Below, one piece after another: positions 32,062-41,433 of a DNA stretch of 64,000 bases. Below the pieces are notes generated by a model. It ran no database searches, was not told the DNA's origin, and saw nothing but the letters and a program-made list of their open reading frames with translations. The first letter of the stretch is position 1; every line of letters starts with the position of its first letter. Origin of the DNA: F23-B02 sp963620985 (GTDB lineage Bacteria; Bacillota; Clostridia; Oscillospirales; Oscillospiraceae); the NCBI GenBank assembly GCA_963620985.1, contig CAVFCI010000001.1, forward strand, positions 33,675 to 97,674, read 5' to 3'. A program made the translations under genes and the position numbers.

Positions 32062-32612
32062 AGGATAAAATAAGTCAGCTCTTTAAACTGTTCTGCACCT
32101 TTGCCGTGGTAGGCGTTACGACCTTCGGCGGCGGCTACGCGATGCTGCCGGCGCTGCAGCGCGAGGTCGTCGAAAAGCGCGGCTGGGCTGACGACGAGGA
32201 GATCATGGACTGGTACGCAATCGGCCAGTGTACGCCCGGCGTTATCGCGGTCAATACCGCGACCTTTGTCGGACAGAAGCAGGCCGGCGTTATCGGCGGC
32301 ATAGTCGCAACGCTCGGCGTTGTGTTCCCCTCGCTTGTCATCATAACGATCATCGCGGCGTTCATCCAGAACTTTGCGCACCTTCCCGCGGTGCAGAGCG
32401 CCTTTGCCGGTATCCGCGTGTGCGTGTGCGTGCTTATCCTCAACGCGGTCGTGAAGCTGTGGAAAAAATCCGTTATCGACTGGAAAACGCTCCTTATATT
32501 CATAGCGGTGTTCCTGTGCAGCGTGCTTCTGGATATCTCGCCGGTCATTTATGTCATTTTGGCGGCGCTTGCCGGTATAGTAATAAAGGAACTGGAGGCG
32601 CGTAAGGCATGA
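32058..32612 (+). CDS. Chromate transporter family protein, first half
   Basis: A 184-residue membrane protein corresponding to one half of ChrA: conserved TTFGGGYAMLPALQREVVE near the N-terminus and IGQCTPGVIAVNTATFVG. In many Firmicutes the two ChrA halves are separate genes and function as a heterodimer. Real substrate may not be chromate. The start overlaps the phosphohexomutase stop by 4 nt, and its own stop overlaps the second half by 4 nt, so the three are translationally coupled. Confidence 0.93.
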   Translation: MKDKISQLFKLFCTFAVVGVTTFGGGYAMLPALQREVVEKRGWADDEEIMDWYAIGQCTPGVIAVNTATFVGQKQAGVIGGIVATLGVVFPSLVIITIIAAFIQNFAHLPAVQSAFAGIRVCVCVLILNAVVKLWKKSVIDWKTLLIFIAVFLCSVLLDISPVIYVILAALAGIVIKELEARKA

Positions 32613-33181
32613 TATATCTGCGCCTGTTCTGGGAGTTTTTCAAAACCGGCCTCTTCGCCGTCGGCGGCGGACTGGCAACGCTTCCGTTTATCTATGATAT
32701 GTCCGACCGCATGGGCTGGTTTACCTATCAGCAGATAGCGGACATGATCGCAATATCCGAGTCAACGCCGGGTCCTATCGGCGTAAACACCGCAACCTAT
32801 GTCGGCTATATAACCGGCGGCCTGCCCGGTGCGGTCATTGCAACGCTCGGGCTTGTAACACCGGCGATCATCATCATACTCATCATTGCCACCTGCCTTA
32901 AAAAATTCAGGGAGAACCGCTTTGTGGACAGCGCCTTTTACGGCCTGCGCCCCGCCTCTGCCGGGCTTATCGCCGCAGCGGGCTTTTCTGTGGTGCTCAT
33001 AGCGCTCGTGCAGGTGGACGCCTTCAAGGCAAGCGGAAGCCTCCTCGACCTGTTTTCGTGGAAGGGACTGCTGCTCGCAGCGGTGATATGGGTGCTCACG
33101 AATCTCGTGAAGAAAACAAAGGATCTGCACCCGATATTCTATATCGCGGCCTCAGCCGTTGCCGGAATACTGTTCTTTTAA
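32609..33181 (+). CDS. Chromate transporter family protein, second half
   Basis: This 190-residue membrane protein is the other ChrA half, with FKTGLFAVGGGLATLPFIYD and ISESTPGPIGVNTATYVGY. Together with the preceding gene it makes a complete two-subunit CHR transporter. GGAGGCGCGTAAGGC precedes ATG inside the first gene. Its stop codon overlaps the end of the converging YlbJ-like gene by 4 nt, leaving no room for a terminator between them. Confidence 0.93.
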   Translation: MIYLRLFWEFFKTGLFAVGGGLATLPFIYDMSDRMGWFTYQQIADMIAISESTPGPIGVNTATYVGYITGGLPGAVIATLGLVTPAIIIILIIATCLKKFRENRFVDSAFYGLRPASAGLIAAAGFSVVLIALVQVDAFKASGSLLDLFSWKGLLLAAVIWVLTNLVKKTKDLHPIFYIAASAVAGILFF

Positions 33182-34134
33182 AATATTACAGCCGCGCCGA
33201 GCAGCGCCATAGCCGCAGCGGTAAGCGCAAGGCAAAACCGTCCGATCATGTATCGGGCGGTTTTTATATCCGTTCCGGCAGTTATGGCAAGGGTCTGGAA
33301 ATGGACGGACAGCCCGCCCCATGAGAGGATAAACGCGGCAAGCGCGAGATTAAGCGGGCTCATGCCGAGCCCCGCCATGCTGCCGATGCCGTTTCCGAGC
33401 TCAAGCATACCGGCCAGCAGCGCACGGCAGAAGCCAAGCTCCGCTCCGAGCCGGTACGACAGCTCGCCTGCCGATATACGCATTATATCCATGCCGTCGA
33501 GCACACCGCTGAGGGCGGAGAACGCAAGTATGAAGGAGCACACGCCGAGAACGGAGTCGGCAGAGCGCTTTACCGAGGCCGTGAACGCCGCCGAAAAGCT
33601 CACGGGCGAGAAAATATCTCCGTCATAGCAGACATCGCAGGGCGCTTTGGGGCTGATGATAAGCCCGAGGATGAGCGCCGCGAGGATGTGAACGGCATAC
33701 AAAAAGAAGCCGGCGGCAGCGGAGGAGAACACGCCTATACCGGCAGCGCCGACAATGAACGCAGGGCCTGAGTTGTTGCAGAATACGATAAGCCGCGATG
33801 CCTCGCCGCGGCCTATGAGACCATGAGCGCGCAGCTGCGCGATATATGCCGCGCCCAGCGGATAGCCGCCGGTCAGACCGATAATAAAGGCCGTCACGCC
33901 GAAGCCCGATATGCCGAGCCTTGCCCCGAGCGGCGCGAGCGCGTTGGATATGAGCCTTGCCGCGCCCAGCTCGTTTAAGAGATTTACCGCGATGAAAAAC
34001 GGGAGCAGCGAGGGGATTATCATCTGTGCACACATGGCAAGACCGTCTCTCACGGCCTCGGCTGCGGCCTGCGGAAAGCTCAGCAGCGCGGCGAAGGCGG
34101 CGAGAGCTGCAAGAATATACAGCGCCTTTTTCAA
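33178..34134 (-). CDS. YlbJ-like sporulation membrane protein (nucleoside-recognition/Gate domain)
   Basis: A 318-residue integral membrane protein with about eight helices and a Gate/nucleoside-recognition domain: IIPSLLPFFIAVNLLNELG, FIIGLTGGYPLGAAYIAQL, IVFCNNSGPAFIVGAAGIG, and EAVRDGLAMCAQM. YlbJ-like proteins are needed for spore cortex or heat-resistant spores in Bacillus. The length is shorter than Bacillus YlbJ, but clostridial members are similar. Translation appears to start at TTG 34134, with AAGGAG 8 nt upstream. It is divergent from yqfC, another sporulation gene. Confidence 0.85.
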   Translation of the reverse strand: MKKALYILAALAAFAALLSFPQAAAEAVRDGLAMCAQMIIPSLLPFFIAVNLLNELGAARLISNALAPLGARLGISGFGVTAFIIGLTGGYPLGAAYIAQLRAHGLIGRGEASRLIVFCNNSGPAFIVGAAGIGVFSSAAAGFFLYAVHILAALILGLIISPKAPCDVCYDGDIFSPVSFSAAFTASVKRSADSVLGVCSFILAFSALSGVLDGMDIMRISAGELSYRLGAELGFCRALLAGMLELGNGIGSMAGLGMSPLNLALAAFILSWGGLSVHFQTLAITAGTDIKTARYMIGRFCLALTAAAMALLGAAVIF

Positions 34135-34163
34135 GATATCAGCTCCTTGTCCGTGTATTAAGC

Positions 34164-34179
34164 TATGCCCTCCGGCATA
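34164..34179. promoter_or_regulatory. Inverted repeat between divergent sporulation genes
   Basis: TATGCC and GGCATA form a perfect 6-bp inverted repeat with a CTCC spacer in the 71-nt gap between the YlbJ-like and yqfC genes. It could be an operator or part of a sigma-E-like promoter (CATAGGTT as -10); both readings are tentative. Confidence 0.3.
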
Positions 34180-34205
34180 GGTTTAGACTGCGGAGGTGTT
34201 GATAT

Positions 34206-34478
34206 ATGAAAGCAAAACGGGGCAGTGCCGAGCTGCTTGCCGACAGGCTCGACATTCCGGCCAATGCCTTGGGCAGCATGAAGCTCAGCCTCTGCGGAAG
34301 GAGCCGCCTGCTCATAGAAAACCACGGCGGAATAATAAGCTACGGCGACGCGCTCATAGTGATATGCTGCGGCAAAACGAAGCTCAGCGTGCTCGGCGAC
34401 GACCTGCGTCTTGAAGCCATGAGCGCCGGAGATATGCTCATCTGCGGCAGGATCACGGCGTTGGAGTTTGAAGAATGA
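34206..34478 (+). CDS. yqfC: Sporulation protein YqfC (YabP/YqfC family)
   Basis: A 90-residue cytoplasmic protein of the YabP/YqfC family, with KLSLCGRSRLLIENHGGIIS, IVICCGKTKLSVLGDDLRLE and AMSAGDMLICGRITALEFE. These proteins are made in the mother cell under sigma-E and act with YqfD in engulfment-stage sporulation. GGAGGTG lies 7 nt before ATG. It overlaps yqfD by 4 nt. Its presence marks the organism as an endospore former or a recent descendant. Confidence 0.92.
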   Translation: MKAKRGSAELLADRLDIPANALGSMKLSLCGRSRLLIENHGGIISYGDALIVICCGKTKLSVLGDDLRLEAMSAGDMLICGRITALEFEE

Positions 34479-35650
34479 AAAAGCTTTACGATCTTGCACA
34501 CGGAACGGTCAAGCTTGAGGCCGGAGGAGCCGAGCCCGAGAGGATACTCAATTTCTGCGCAGAGCATGGCATAGTGTTCTGGGAAGCGAGCCCCTGCGAG
34601 GATTTTGCGATAAGCTTCTGCGCATACAGCTCCGCTCTGCCGCTTATCATGTCGCAGAACGGGAAAAACGGCCTTGAGCTGAAGCTCCTGCACGAAAGGG
34701 GCGGAAGGAGGCTTGTGCTCAGCGCCAGAAGACGGGCGGTGCTCCTAACACTCGGCGTTTTGAGCATAGCTCTTGCCGCGGTGTCCTCGCTGTTTCTGTG
34801 GAGCATCGAGATAGAGGGCAGCGATACGCTCAGCGAGGCGCAGATACTGCGGGTCTTGTCCGAATGCGGCGTTGATTACGGCGCGTTCTGGCCCTCGCTT
34901 TCTTCGGACGCGGTACGCAGCCATGTCGTTGCCGAAATGCCGGAGATCGCGTGGCTGAGCCTGAACGTGCGCTCGTCGCGGGCGCAGGTCGTCATTCACG
35001 AGCGCGTGGATAAGCCGGAGATAGTTAACGAAAAAGCGCCCTGCGATATCGTCGCGGCAAAAAGCGGAGTCATAAGGCGCATGTCCGTTCTCGAGGGCGA
35101 GAGCGCGGCGGCTGAGGGCAGTGCGGTCATAAAGGGCGACGTGCTCGTGCGCGGACTTATGAGCAGCGAAACTGGAGATGCGCGCTATGTGCATTCCATG
35201 GCGCAGGTGATCGCCGATACATGGTACGAGATAAGCGCCCAGGCTCCGCTCACGCAGGAGCAAAAGGGCGAAAAGCTGCGCACGGACACCGCATTTTCGC
35301 TCGTTATCGGGAAAAAGCGGATAAATTTTTTCTCTGACAGTAGAAATAAATACACAAGTTGTGATAAAATAAATAAATTAAGGTACATATCCCTCGGCGA
35401 GGTGTTCACGCTGCCGGTCGGATATGCCCTTGAGCGCACGACACAGTACGAAACAAGCACCGTGCCCATCGACGAGGATAAGACCGTTGAGAGGCTGAAG
35501 GCAACGCTCGAAGCCGAGCTTTGGCGGCGTATCGGCGAGGGACAGATCGTCTCGAAAGAGTATACGGTCTCGAAAAGCGAAGGCTTGCTGACTGTGACGC
35601 TGCGCGCTCAGTGTACTGAGAACATTGCCAAGGAGGCAGACTATGATTGA
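34475..35650 (+). CDS. yqfD: Sporulation protein YqfD
   Basis: A 391-residue protein with a cytoplasmic N-terminal domain, one strong membrane helix (AVLLTLGVLSIALAAVSSLF, about residues 88-108), and an outer region that begins IEIEGSDTLSEAQILRVL, like a POTRA/FtsQ segment, with WLSLNVRSSRAQVVIHER. It works with YqfC in the mother-cell membrane. The gene overlaps yqfC by 4 nt and phoH by 8 nt. The order yqfC-yqfD-phoH is the same as in Bacillus. Confidence 0.93.
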   Translation: MKKLYDLAHGTVKLEAGGAEPERILNFCAEHGIVFWEASPCEDFAISFCAYSSALPLIMSQNGKNGLELKLLHERGGRRLVLSARRRAVLLTLGVLSIALAAVSSLFLWSIEIEGSDTLSEAQILRVLSECGVDYGAFWPSLSSDAVRSHVVAEMPEIAWLSLNVRSSRAQVVIHERVDKPEIVNEKAPCDIVAAKSGVIRRMSVLEGESAAAEGSAVIKGDVLVRGLMSSETGDARYVHSMAQVIADTWYEISAQAPLTQEQKGEKLRTDTAFSLVIGKKRINFFSDSRNKYTSCDKINKLRYISLGEVFTLPVGYALERTTQYETSTVPIDEDKTVERLKATLEAELWRRIGEGQIVSKEYTVSKSEGLLTVTLRAQCTENIAKEADYD

Positions 35651-36647
35651 AAGAACGATAGAGGTCGAAAGAATGGAGCACGTCATAAGCGTGTTCGGCT
35701 CGTTTGACCGCAATTTGAGCATAATCGAGTCCGAGCTCGGAGTGAAGGTGCTCGACCGTGAAAACAGGATACACATCTGCGGCGAGGAGGAGAGCGCCAT
35801 GCTCGCGGAAAAGGCCATAAACGGCCTTCTGACGCTGGCCGCACGGGGCGAGAGCATCGACGCACAGAACGTGCGCTATATCCTCAAGCTCGTGTCGGAG
35901 GGCAAGGAATCAAAGATAAACGAGCTTGCCGGTGATGTTGTGTGCATAACGGCAAAGGGCAAGCCCGTAAAGGCCAAGACGCTCGGACAGAAAAGCTACT
36001 GCGACGCTATCGCAAACAACACCATAACCCTCGGCATAGGCCCCGCGGGCACGGGCAAGACCTACCTTGCAGTCGCGGCGGCGGTCGCGGCGTTCAGAGC
36101 CGAGGAGGTAAACCGCATAATCCTGACACGCCCCGCGGTCGAGGCTGGCGAGCGCCTCGGCTTCCTGCCGGGCGATCTGCAAAGCAAGGTTGACCCGTAT
36201 CTGCGCCCGCTGTACGATGCGCTGTTTGATATGCTCGGAGCGGATACCTATCAGAAATACCTCGAGCGCGGCAATATCGAGGTCGCGCCGCTGGCATACA
36301 TGCGCGGACGCACGCTCGACGACAGCTTTATTATCCTCGACGAGGCGCAGAACACCTCGCGTGAGCAGATGAAAATGTTCCTCACGCGCATAGGCTTCGG
36401 CTCAAAGGTCGTTATAACCGGCGATATCACGCAGATAGACCTGCCCGAGGATAAGGTCAGCGGCCTGAAGATAGCGATGAAGGTGCTCGACGGCATCGAG
36501 GATATCTCTATCTGCCGACTCACGGGAGCGGATGTCGTGCGGCACAGGCTCGTTCAGAAGATTATCGAGGCATACGAGGTATATGACAAGAAAAATCCGC
36601 CCGAGCCCGTCAAAAGAGCCGGAGCATACAAGAGGAAAAAACAATGA
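35643..36647 (+). CDS. PhoH family ATPase (PhoH-like/YbeZ)
   Basis: A 334-residue protein with an N-terminal KH-like region (residues about 10-80) and a PhoH ATPase core: Walker A GIGPAGTGKTYLAVAAAV, LTRPAVEAGERLGFLPGDLQ, Walker B IILDEAQNTS, and KVVITGDITQIDLP. PhoH proteins are linked to RNA processing together with YbeY, the next gene. AAGGAGG lies 7 nt before ATG 35643, preferred to an upstream in-frame start within yqfD. The stop overlaps the ybeY start. Confidence 0.95.
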   Translation: MIERTIEVERMEHVISVFGSFDRNLSIIESELGVKVLDRENRIHICGEEESAMLAEKAINGLLTLAARGESIDAQNVRYILKLVSEGKESKINELAGDVVCITAKGKPVKAKTLGQKSYCDAIANNTITLGIGPAGTGKTYLAVAAAVAAFRAEEVNRIILTRPAVEAGERLGFLPGDLQSKVDPYLRPLYDALFDMLGADTYQKYLERGNIEVAPLAYMRGRTLDDSFIILDEAQNTSREQMKMFLTRIGFGSKVVITGDITQIDLPEDKVSGLKIAMKVLDGIEDISICRLTGADVVRHRLVQKIIEAYEVYDKKNPPEPVKRAGAYKRKKQ

Positions 36648-37126
36648 TAAAGCATGAGATATATGTAAGCCGCGAAAAAAGCGGCATGGGACATAATAAC
36701 GCCGCCGCGCTTATAAAAAAGGCCGCAGCAAGCGCGCTTGCTGCCGAGGGCGCGGACAGACCCTGCCTTATAAGCGTCATGCTCACGGACAACGAGGGCA
36801 TACGCGAGATAAACAGGGACTTTCGCGGCATAGACGCGGCAACGGACGTGCTGTCGTTTCCCTTAAACGAGCTCAGCCCCGGGAAATTCGACGCATCGCT
36901 GTGCGATACCGACCCCTACACCGGAGCTGTCATGCTCGGCGACATGATGATATCGCTCGAGCGCTGCGCCGAGCAGGGCGCGGAGCTCGGTCACGGCTTT
37001 GACAGGGAAGTGAGCTACCTTACGGTGCACAGCGTCCTGCATCTGCTCGGCTACGATCACGTCGATGAGGGCAAAATGAAAAAGCAGATGCGTACAAGAG
37101 AAAAAGAAATTATGGGAGACATATGA
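36644..37126 (+). CDS. ybeY: Endoribonuclease YbeY
   Basis: This 160-residue metalloprotein processes rRNA ends. The zinc motif HSVLHLLGYDH is complete (H3XH5XH-type), and the family segment GIDAATDVLSFPL with LGDMMIS is present. It overlaps phoH by 4 nt and is followed 1 nt later by era. In Bacillus, dgkA and cdd lie between ybeY and era; they are absent here. The length is normal. Confidence 0.96.
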   Translation: MIKHEIYVSREKSGMGHNNAAALIKKAAASALAAEGADRPCLISVMLTDNEGIREINRDFRGIDAATDVLSFPLNELSPGKFDASLCDTDPYTGAVMLGDMMISLERCAEQGAELGHGFDREVSYLTVHSVLHLLGYDHVDEGKMKKQMRTREKEIMGDI

Positions 37127-37127
37127 C

Positions 37128-38015
37128 ATGATAAGCAAAACAGCAATGATAACGATATGCGGCCGCCCGAACGTCGGCAAATCGACGCTCACGAACGCCC
37201 TCGTCGGCGAAAAGATAGCGATAGTGTCCAATAAGCCGCAGACAACAAGAAACCGCATAAGCGCCGTGGTCAATCGCGGCGATACGCAGTTTGTGATAAT
37301 CGACACGCCGGGCTTTCATAAGCCGAGAACGCGCCTTGGCGACTACATGGTCAACGTCGTCAAGGAAAGCGTCGCCGATGTTGACGCGGTGATGCTGCTT
37401 GTCGAGCCCATTGCCAACATAGGCCGTCAGGAGGAGGAGCTCATAGCCCGCATAAAGGAAACCGGCGTTCCGGCGATACTTGTAATAAACAAGATAGACA
37501 CCGTCGAGAAGACCGAGCTTCTGGAGGTCATGTCGGCCTACTCCGCGGCGCATGGCTTTGACGCGATAATCCCCATGTCGGCAAAAAACGGCGAGGGACT
37601 CGATGAGCTTCTGGCGGAGCTCGAAAAATACGCGCAGCCCGGCCCGCAGCTTTTCCCCGACGATATGATATGCGACCAGCCGGAAAAGCAGATATGCGCC
37701 GAGCTCGTGCGCGAAAAGCTCCTTTTGTGCCTCGATAAGGAGATACCGCACGGAACAGCCGTCGAGGTAACGCGCTTTACCGAGCGCGATAACGGCATCA
37801 TTGACCTTGACGTGACCATCTACTGCGAAAAGGCCAGCCACAAGGGCATCATCATCGGAAAGCAGGGCGCTATGCTCAAAAGGATCGGTGAGCTTGCACG
37901 GCGCGATATCGAGGCCTTCATGGGAACCAAGGTCTTCCTCCAGACATGGGTAAAGGTCAAGGAAAACTGGCGCGACAGCAGCGCGCAGCTGCGAAACTTC
38001 GGCTTTACGGAATAA
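37128..38015 (+). CDS. era: GTPase Era
   Basis: A 295-residue GTPase that binds 16S rRNA and assists 30S assembly. G1 is GRPNVGKSTLTNALVG, G2 contains TTRNRISAV, G3 DTPGFHKP, G4 NKID, and the KH domain includes HKGIIIGKQGAMLKRIG near residue 240. GGAGACAT precedes ATG. Following genes yqzL and recO keep the Bacillus order. Confidence 0.97.
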   Translation: MISKTAMITICGRPNVGKSTLTNALVGEKIAIVSNKPQTTRNRISAVVNRGDTQFVIIDTPGFHKPRTRLGDYMVNVVKESVADVDAVMLLVEPIANIGRQEEELIARIKETGVPAILVINKIDTVEKTELLEVMSAYSAAHGFDAIIPMSAKNGEGLDELLAELEKYAQPGPQLFPDDMICDQPEKQICAELVREKLLLCLDKEIPHGTAVEVTRFTERDNGIIDLDVTIYCEKASHKGIIIGKQGAMLKRIGELARRDIEAFMGTKVFLQTWVKVKENWRDSSAQLRNFGFTE

Positions 38016-38072
38016 TTACCATGCATGATCGCCCGCCGTGCGCCCGATACTGATCGTATCGGAGGTAGCCAT

Positions 38073-38216
38073 ATGAGCGACGATATACTGTGGCAGATCT
38101 TTGCCGAGACCGGCGACCCGATGAGCTGGCTCATGCACAGAGCGTCGGAGAAGCAAAGAGAAAAGCAAGGGAATAAAACAACATCGGCGGAGGAGTGCCC
38201 TTCGCCGGAGGACTGA
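38073..38216 (+). CDS. YqzL-like small protein
   Basis: A 47-residue protein beginning MSDDILWQIFAETGDPMSWL, the pattern of YqzL (W-x-x-F-x-x-T-G-D-x-x-x-Y/W-L), and ending with a polar, charged tail. It occupies the same position as Bacillus yqzL, between era and recO. Function unknown. GGAGGTAGCC directly before ATG 38073 selects this start over the upstream frame from 38025. Confidence 0.8.
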   Translation: MSDDILWQIFAETGDPMSWLMHRASEKQREKQGNKTTSAEECPSPED

Positions 38217-38226
38217 GCGATTACAT

Positions 38227-38970
38227 ATGTTTAAAACGACAAGGGGACTTATTCTGCGTGAGGTGCGATACAAGGAGGCCGACAGGATACTCACCGTTCT
38301 GACGGAGGATATGGGCAGGCTGACCGTCAAGGCTCGCGGGGCGCTGCGCAAAAACAGCAAAAACTCGGCCTCGACGCAGCTTCTGGTGTTTTCGGAGCTT
38401 ACGCTGCTCGAGCGCGGCGGCTACTGGTCGGTGAGCGAGGGCTCGACGATAGAGGAGTTCAAGGGACTGCGCGGCGATATAAAAGCGCTGTCGCTTGCAA
38501 GCTATTTTGCCGAGTGCACAGAGGCACTTTCCGAGGAGGGAAACCCCGACCCGCTGCTGCTGCAGCTTATACTCAACTGCCTTTTCGCCCTGTCAAACGG
38601 ACTGTACCCGCAGGAGCATATAAAGACAGCGTTCGAGATGCGCCTGATGGCGCTCGCGGGCTATGAGCCGAACCTCACCTCCTGCTGCGTGTGCGGCTCG
38701 TCAGAGCCGGTATCTCCGCGCTTCAGTCCGCGCAACGGCGTTATCTGCTGCCGCGAGTGCGGCAATGCGCAGGTGCAGGCAAGCTGCGAGCTGTGTCCGG
38801 CATCGCTTCAGGCGCTCAGGTATATAGTATACGCTCCGGCGCGAAAAATGCTTGCCTTCACGCTTCCGGACGATGCGCTCCGGCGAGCGTCAAGGGCAGC
38901 CGAGGCGTATCTTCTCACGCAGACAGAAAGAAAATTTTCCATTCTCGATTATTGGAGACAGATAAAATAA
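38227..38970 (+). CDS. recO: DNA repair protein RecO
   Basis: A 247-residue protein with an N-terminal OB fold (TRGLILREVRYKEADRILTV) and a C-terminal zinc module CCVCGSSEP with CCRECG. RecO loads RecA with RecR during recombinational repair. The start is preceded by GGAGGACTGAGCGATTACAT, a somewhat long spacing. The stop TAA overlaps the mutS2 ATG by one base. Confidence 0.95.
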   Translation: MFKTTRGLILREVRYKEADRILTVLTEDMGRLTVKARGALRKNSKNSASTQLLVFSELTLLERGGYWSVSEGSTIEEFKGLRGDIKALSLASYFAECTEALSEEGNPDPLLLQLILNCLFALSNGLYPQEHIKTAFEMRLMALAGYEPNLTSCCVCGSSEPVSPRFSPRNGVICCRECGNAQVQASCELCPASLQALRYIVYAPARKMLAFTLPDDALRRASRAAEAYLLTQTERKFSILDYWRQIK

Positions 38971-41348
38971 TGGATTTCTACGAAAAATCACTGAACATAC
39001 TGGAGCTTCCCGCAGTGCTCGATATGCTCGCCGCAGAGGCGGTCACGGAGGGCGGCAGGGAGGCCTGCCTGGAGCTGCGCCCGAGCGCGGACAGGAGCGA
39101 TGTCAAAAACCGCCTCGCGGAAACGAGCGCGGCAAAGGAAATGATGGTCGTGCGCGGCAGCCCCTCGCTGTCCGGCGTTAAGGATATCCGCCCCTCGCTG
39201 AGCAGAGCGGATCTCGGCGGCAGCCTGAACACGGTCGAGCTGCTGAATATCGCCCGCGTTTTGCAGTGCGCACGGCTCGTTAAGGGCTACACCTCCGACG
39301 ATAAGCTCGGCAAAAGCTGCATCGACCACCTGTTTGCCGCGCTTCACGCAAACCGCTTCCTTGAAGAGAAGATAACGGGCTCGATAGTAGGCGAGGACGA
39401 GATAGCCGATGCCGCGTCGCCCGAGCTTGCCAATATCCGCCGCAAGATCCGCGCCGCCGGAGCGCGTGTGCGCGACTGCCTGCAAAAGATAATCTCCTCG
39501 CCGTCCTACGCGAAGGTTTTGCAGGAGCCGATCATAACCATGCGCTCGGATCGCTTCGTCGTACCCGTCAAGGCCGAATGCAAGGGCGCGATACAGGGCC
39601 TTGTACACGATATCTCGGCTTCGGGCGCTACGCTTTTCATAGAACCCATGGCGGCGGTCAAGGCAAATAACGAGCTGCGCGAGCTCACGGCAAAGGAAAA
39701 AACGGAGATCGAGCGCATCCTTGCGGAGCTTTCAGCCGACTGTGCGGCTCACGCAGAGGATATAGCCTCGGACTATTCCTATCTCATAACGCTCGACGGC
39801 ATATTTGCCCGCGCAAAGCTTTCGTATAAGCTCGACGGCATAGAGCCGCAGCTGCGCGATAAGGGCGTTGTGCTGCGCCGTGCGCGGCACCCGCTGCTGC
39901 CCAAGGACAAGGCCGTGCCCATAAGCCTTGAGCTCGGCGAGGATTATGATACGCTGATCATAACAGGACCCAACACCGGCGGCAAGACAGTCACACTCAA
40001 AACCATCGGACTTCTCAACGTCATGGCGCAGTGCGGCCTGCATATACCGGCTGACGACGGCAGCGGTGTTCCCGTCTACGGGCATGTGCTTGCGGATATC
40101 GGTGACGAACAGTCCATCGAGCAGAACCTGTCCACCTTCTCGGCACACATGACGAACATCGTGCATATATTAAACGAGTGCGGCGACAGGTCGCTGCTGC
40201 TGTTTGACGAGCTCGGCGCGGGCACAGACCCCACCGAGGGCGCGGCGCTTGCCATTGCCGTCATAGAGCATGCGCGAAAAATGGGCGCTGACGTTGCGGC
40301 GACGACGCACTACGCCGAGCTGAAGGTCTACGCAACGAACGAAAACGGGATACAGAACGCCTCCTGCGAGTTTGACGTTGAAACGCTCAGCCCGACCTAC
40401 AGGCTGCTCGTCGGCGTTCCCGGCAAGTCCAACGCCTTTGCAATATCCGAGCGGCTGGGACTGAGCAGGGACATAATCGACGACGCGAAGGCGCGCATAG
40501 GCGTTCAGAACGCAAGCTTTGAGGCGACGATAGAAAAACTTGAGCAGACAAGGGCGCTGCTCGAACGCGACAGGGCGGAGACCGCAAAAAAGCTGCGCGA
40601 GGCGGAGGAAAACGCGAAAAAGGCGGCGTTTCTGCGCGCCGAGCTCTCCGTGCGGCTCGAAAAGGCCGACGAGAAGGCCCGCCGCGAGGCCGAGCGCATA
40701 ATCGCCGAGGCACGGGAAACGGCGGAGAGCACCTTTGCCGAGCTCGACGATATGCGCAGGAGGATAAACGAGGATGAGCAGGCTCAGGAGGTAAACCGCG
40801 CCCGCAGCGAGCTCCGGCGCAGGCTCAACGAGCAGCAGGGAAAGCTAAAGGCCAAGGAGCCGGAGAAGCCAAAGGAGGACAAAAAATCCGCACGGGAGCT
40901 CAGAGCGGGCGACACGGTCGAGATAAAGTCCATGGGCGTAAAGGCCGAGGTCATAGATATAAATCCCGACGGAACGCTCAATCTCCGCGCCGGAATTATG
41001 AGCGTAAAGCTCAAGCCCGAGGACGTGTACCTCGTTGAGGGTCACGCCGCAAAGCAGAAAAAGCAAAGCGTCAGCATTGCCGGAGGCACAGCGCCGCGTG
41101 CCGCCGTGAGCCCAGAGATAGATCTGCGCGGCATGGAGAGCATCGAGGCGGTCAACGCCGCCGAGCAGTATATCGACAGCGCCGTTATGGGAAAGCTGAA
41201 GACCGTGACCATAATACACGGCAAGGGAACAGGCGCACTTCGCGCCGCCGTCCAGCAGATGCTCAAACGCAATAAAGCGGTCAAAAGCTTCAGATTGGGT
41301 CGTTTCGGCGAAGGCGAAAGCGGCGTAACAATAGTCGAATTGAAATAA
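38970..41348 (+). CDS. mutS2: Endonuclease MutS2
   Basis: A 792-residue protein with a MutS core/clamp region, ATPase domain (Walker A TGPNTGGKTVTLKTIG near residue 330; Walker B LLLFDELGAGTDPTEGAALA), a coiled coil of about 130 residues rich in Glu, Arg and Ala, a KOW-like segment, and a C-terminal Smr nuclease domain (IDLRGMESIEAVNAAEQYI; TIIHGKGTGALR). MutS2 acts on recombination intermediates and on collided ribosomes. ATG 38970 overlaps the recO stop; an open frame from 38691 lies within recO and is rejected. Last gene of the cluster. Confidence 0.96.
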   Translation: MDFYEKSLNILELPAVLDMLAAEAVTEGGREACLELRPSADRSDVKNRLAETSAAKEMMVVRGSPSLSGVKDIRPSLSRADLGGSLNTVELLNIARVLQCARLVKGYTSDDKLGKSCIDHLFAALHANRFLEEKITGSIVGEDEIADAASPELANIRRKIRAAGARVRDCLQKIISSPSYAKVLQEPIITMRSDRFVVPVKAECKGAIQGLVHDISASGATLFIEPMAAVKANNELRELTAKEKTEIERILAELSADCAAHAEDIASDYSYLITLDGIFARAKLSYKLDGIEPQLRDKGVVLRRARHPLLPKDKAVPISLELGEDYDTLIITGPNTGGKTVTLKTIGLLNVMAQCGLHIPADDGSGVPVYGHVLADIGDEQSIEQNLSTFSAHMTNIVHILNECGDRSLLLFDELGAGTDPTEGAALAIAVIEHARKMGADVAATTHYAELKVYATNENGIQNASCEFDVETLSPTYRLLVGVPGKSNAFAISERLGLSRDIIDDAKARIGVQNASFEATIEKLEQTRALLERDRAETAKKLREAEENAKKAAFLRAELSVRLEKADEKARREAERIIAEARETAESTFAELDDMRRRINEDEQAQEVNRARSELRRRLNEQQGKLKAKEPEKPKEDKKSARELRAGDTVEIKSMGVKAEVIDINPDGTLNLRAGIMSVKLKPEDVYLVEGHAAKQKKQSVSIAGGTAPRAAVSPEIDLRGMESIEAVNAAEQYIDSAVMGKLKTVTIIHGKGTGALRAAVQQMLKRNKAVKSFRLGRFGEGESGVTIVELK

Positions 41349-41404
41349 AAGCAATCGAGAAAATTTATTAATAATGTGTAAATCTACGAAATAGACAAAA
41401 TCAG

Positions 41405-41433
41405 TTGACCTTTTTTAAATAATTTGCTAAAGT
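41405..41433 (+). promoter_or_regulatory. Promoter upstream of the HPr gene
   Basis: TTGACC and TAAAGT are separated by 17 nt with a TGC extended -10. A near-perfect direct repeat AAGGTAATCTTTTGTG (41434-41449 and 41454-41469) follows in the leader, just before the ribosome binding site. Confidence 0.65.
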
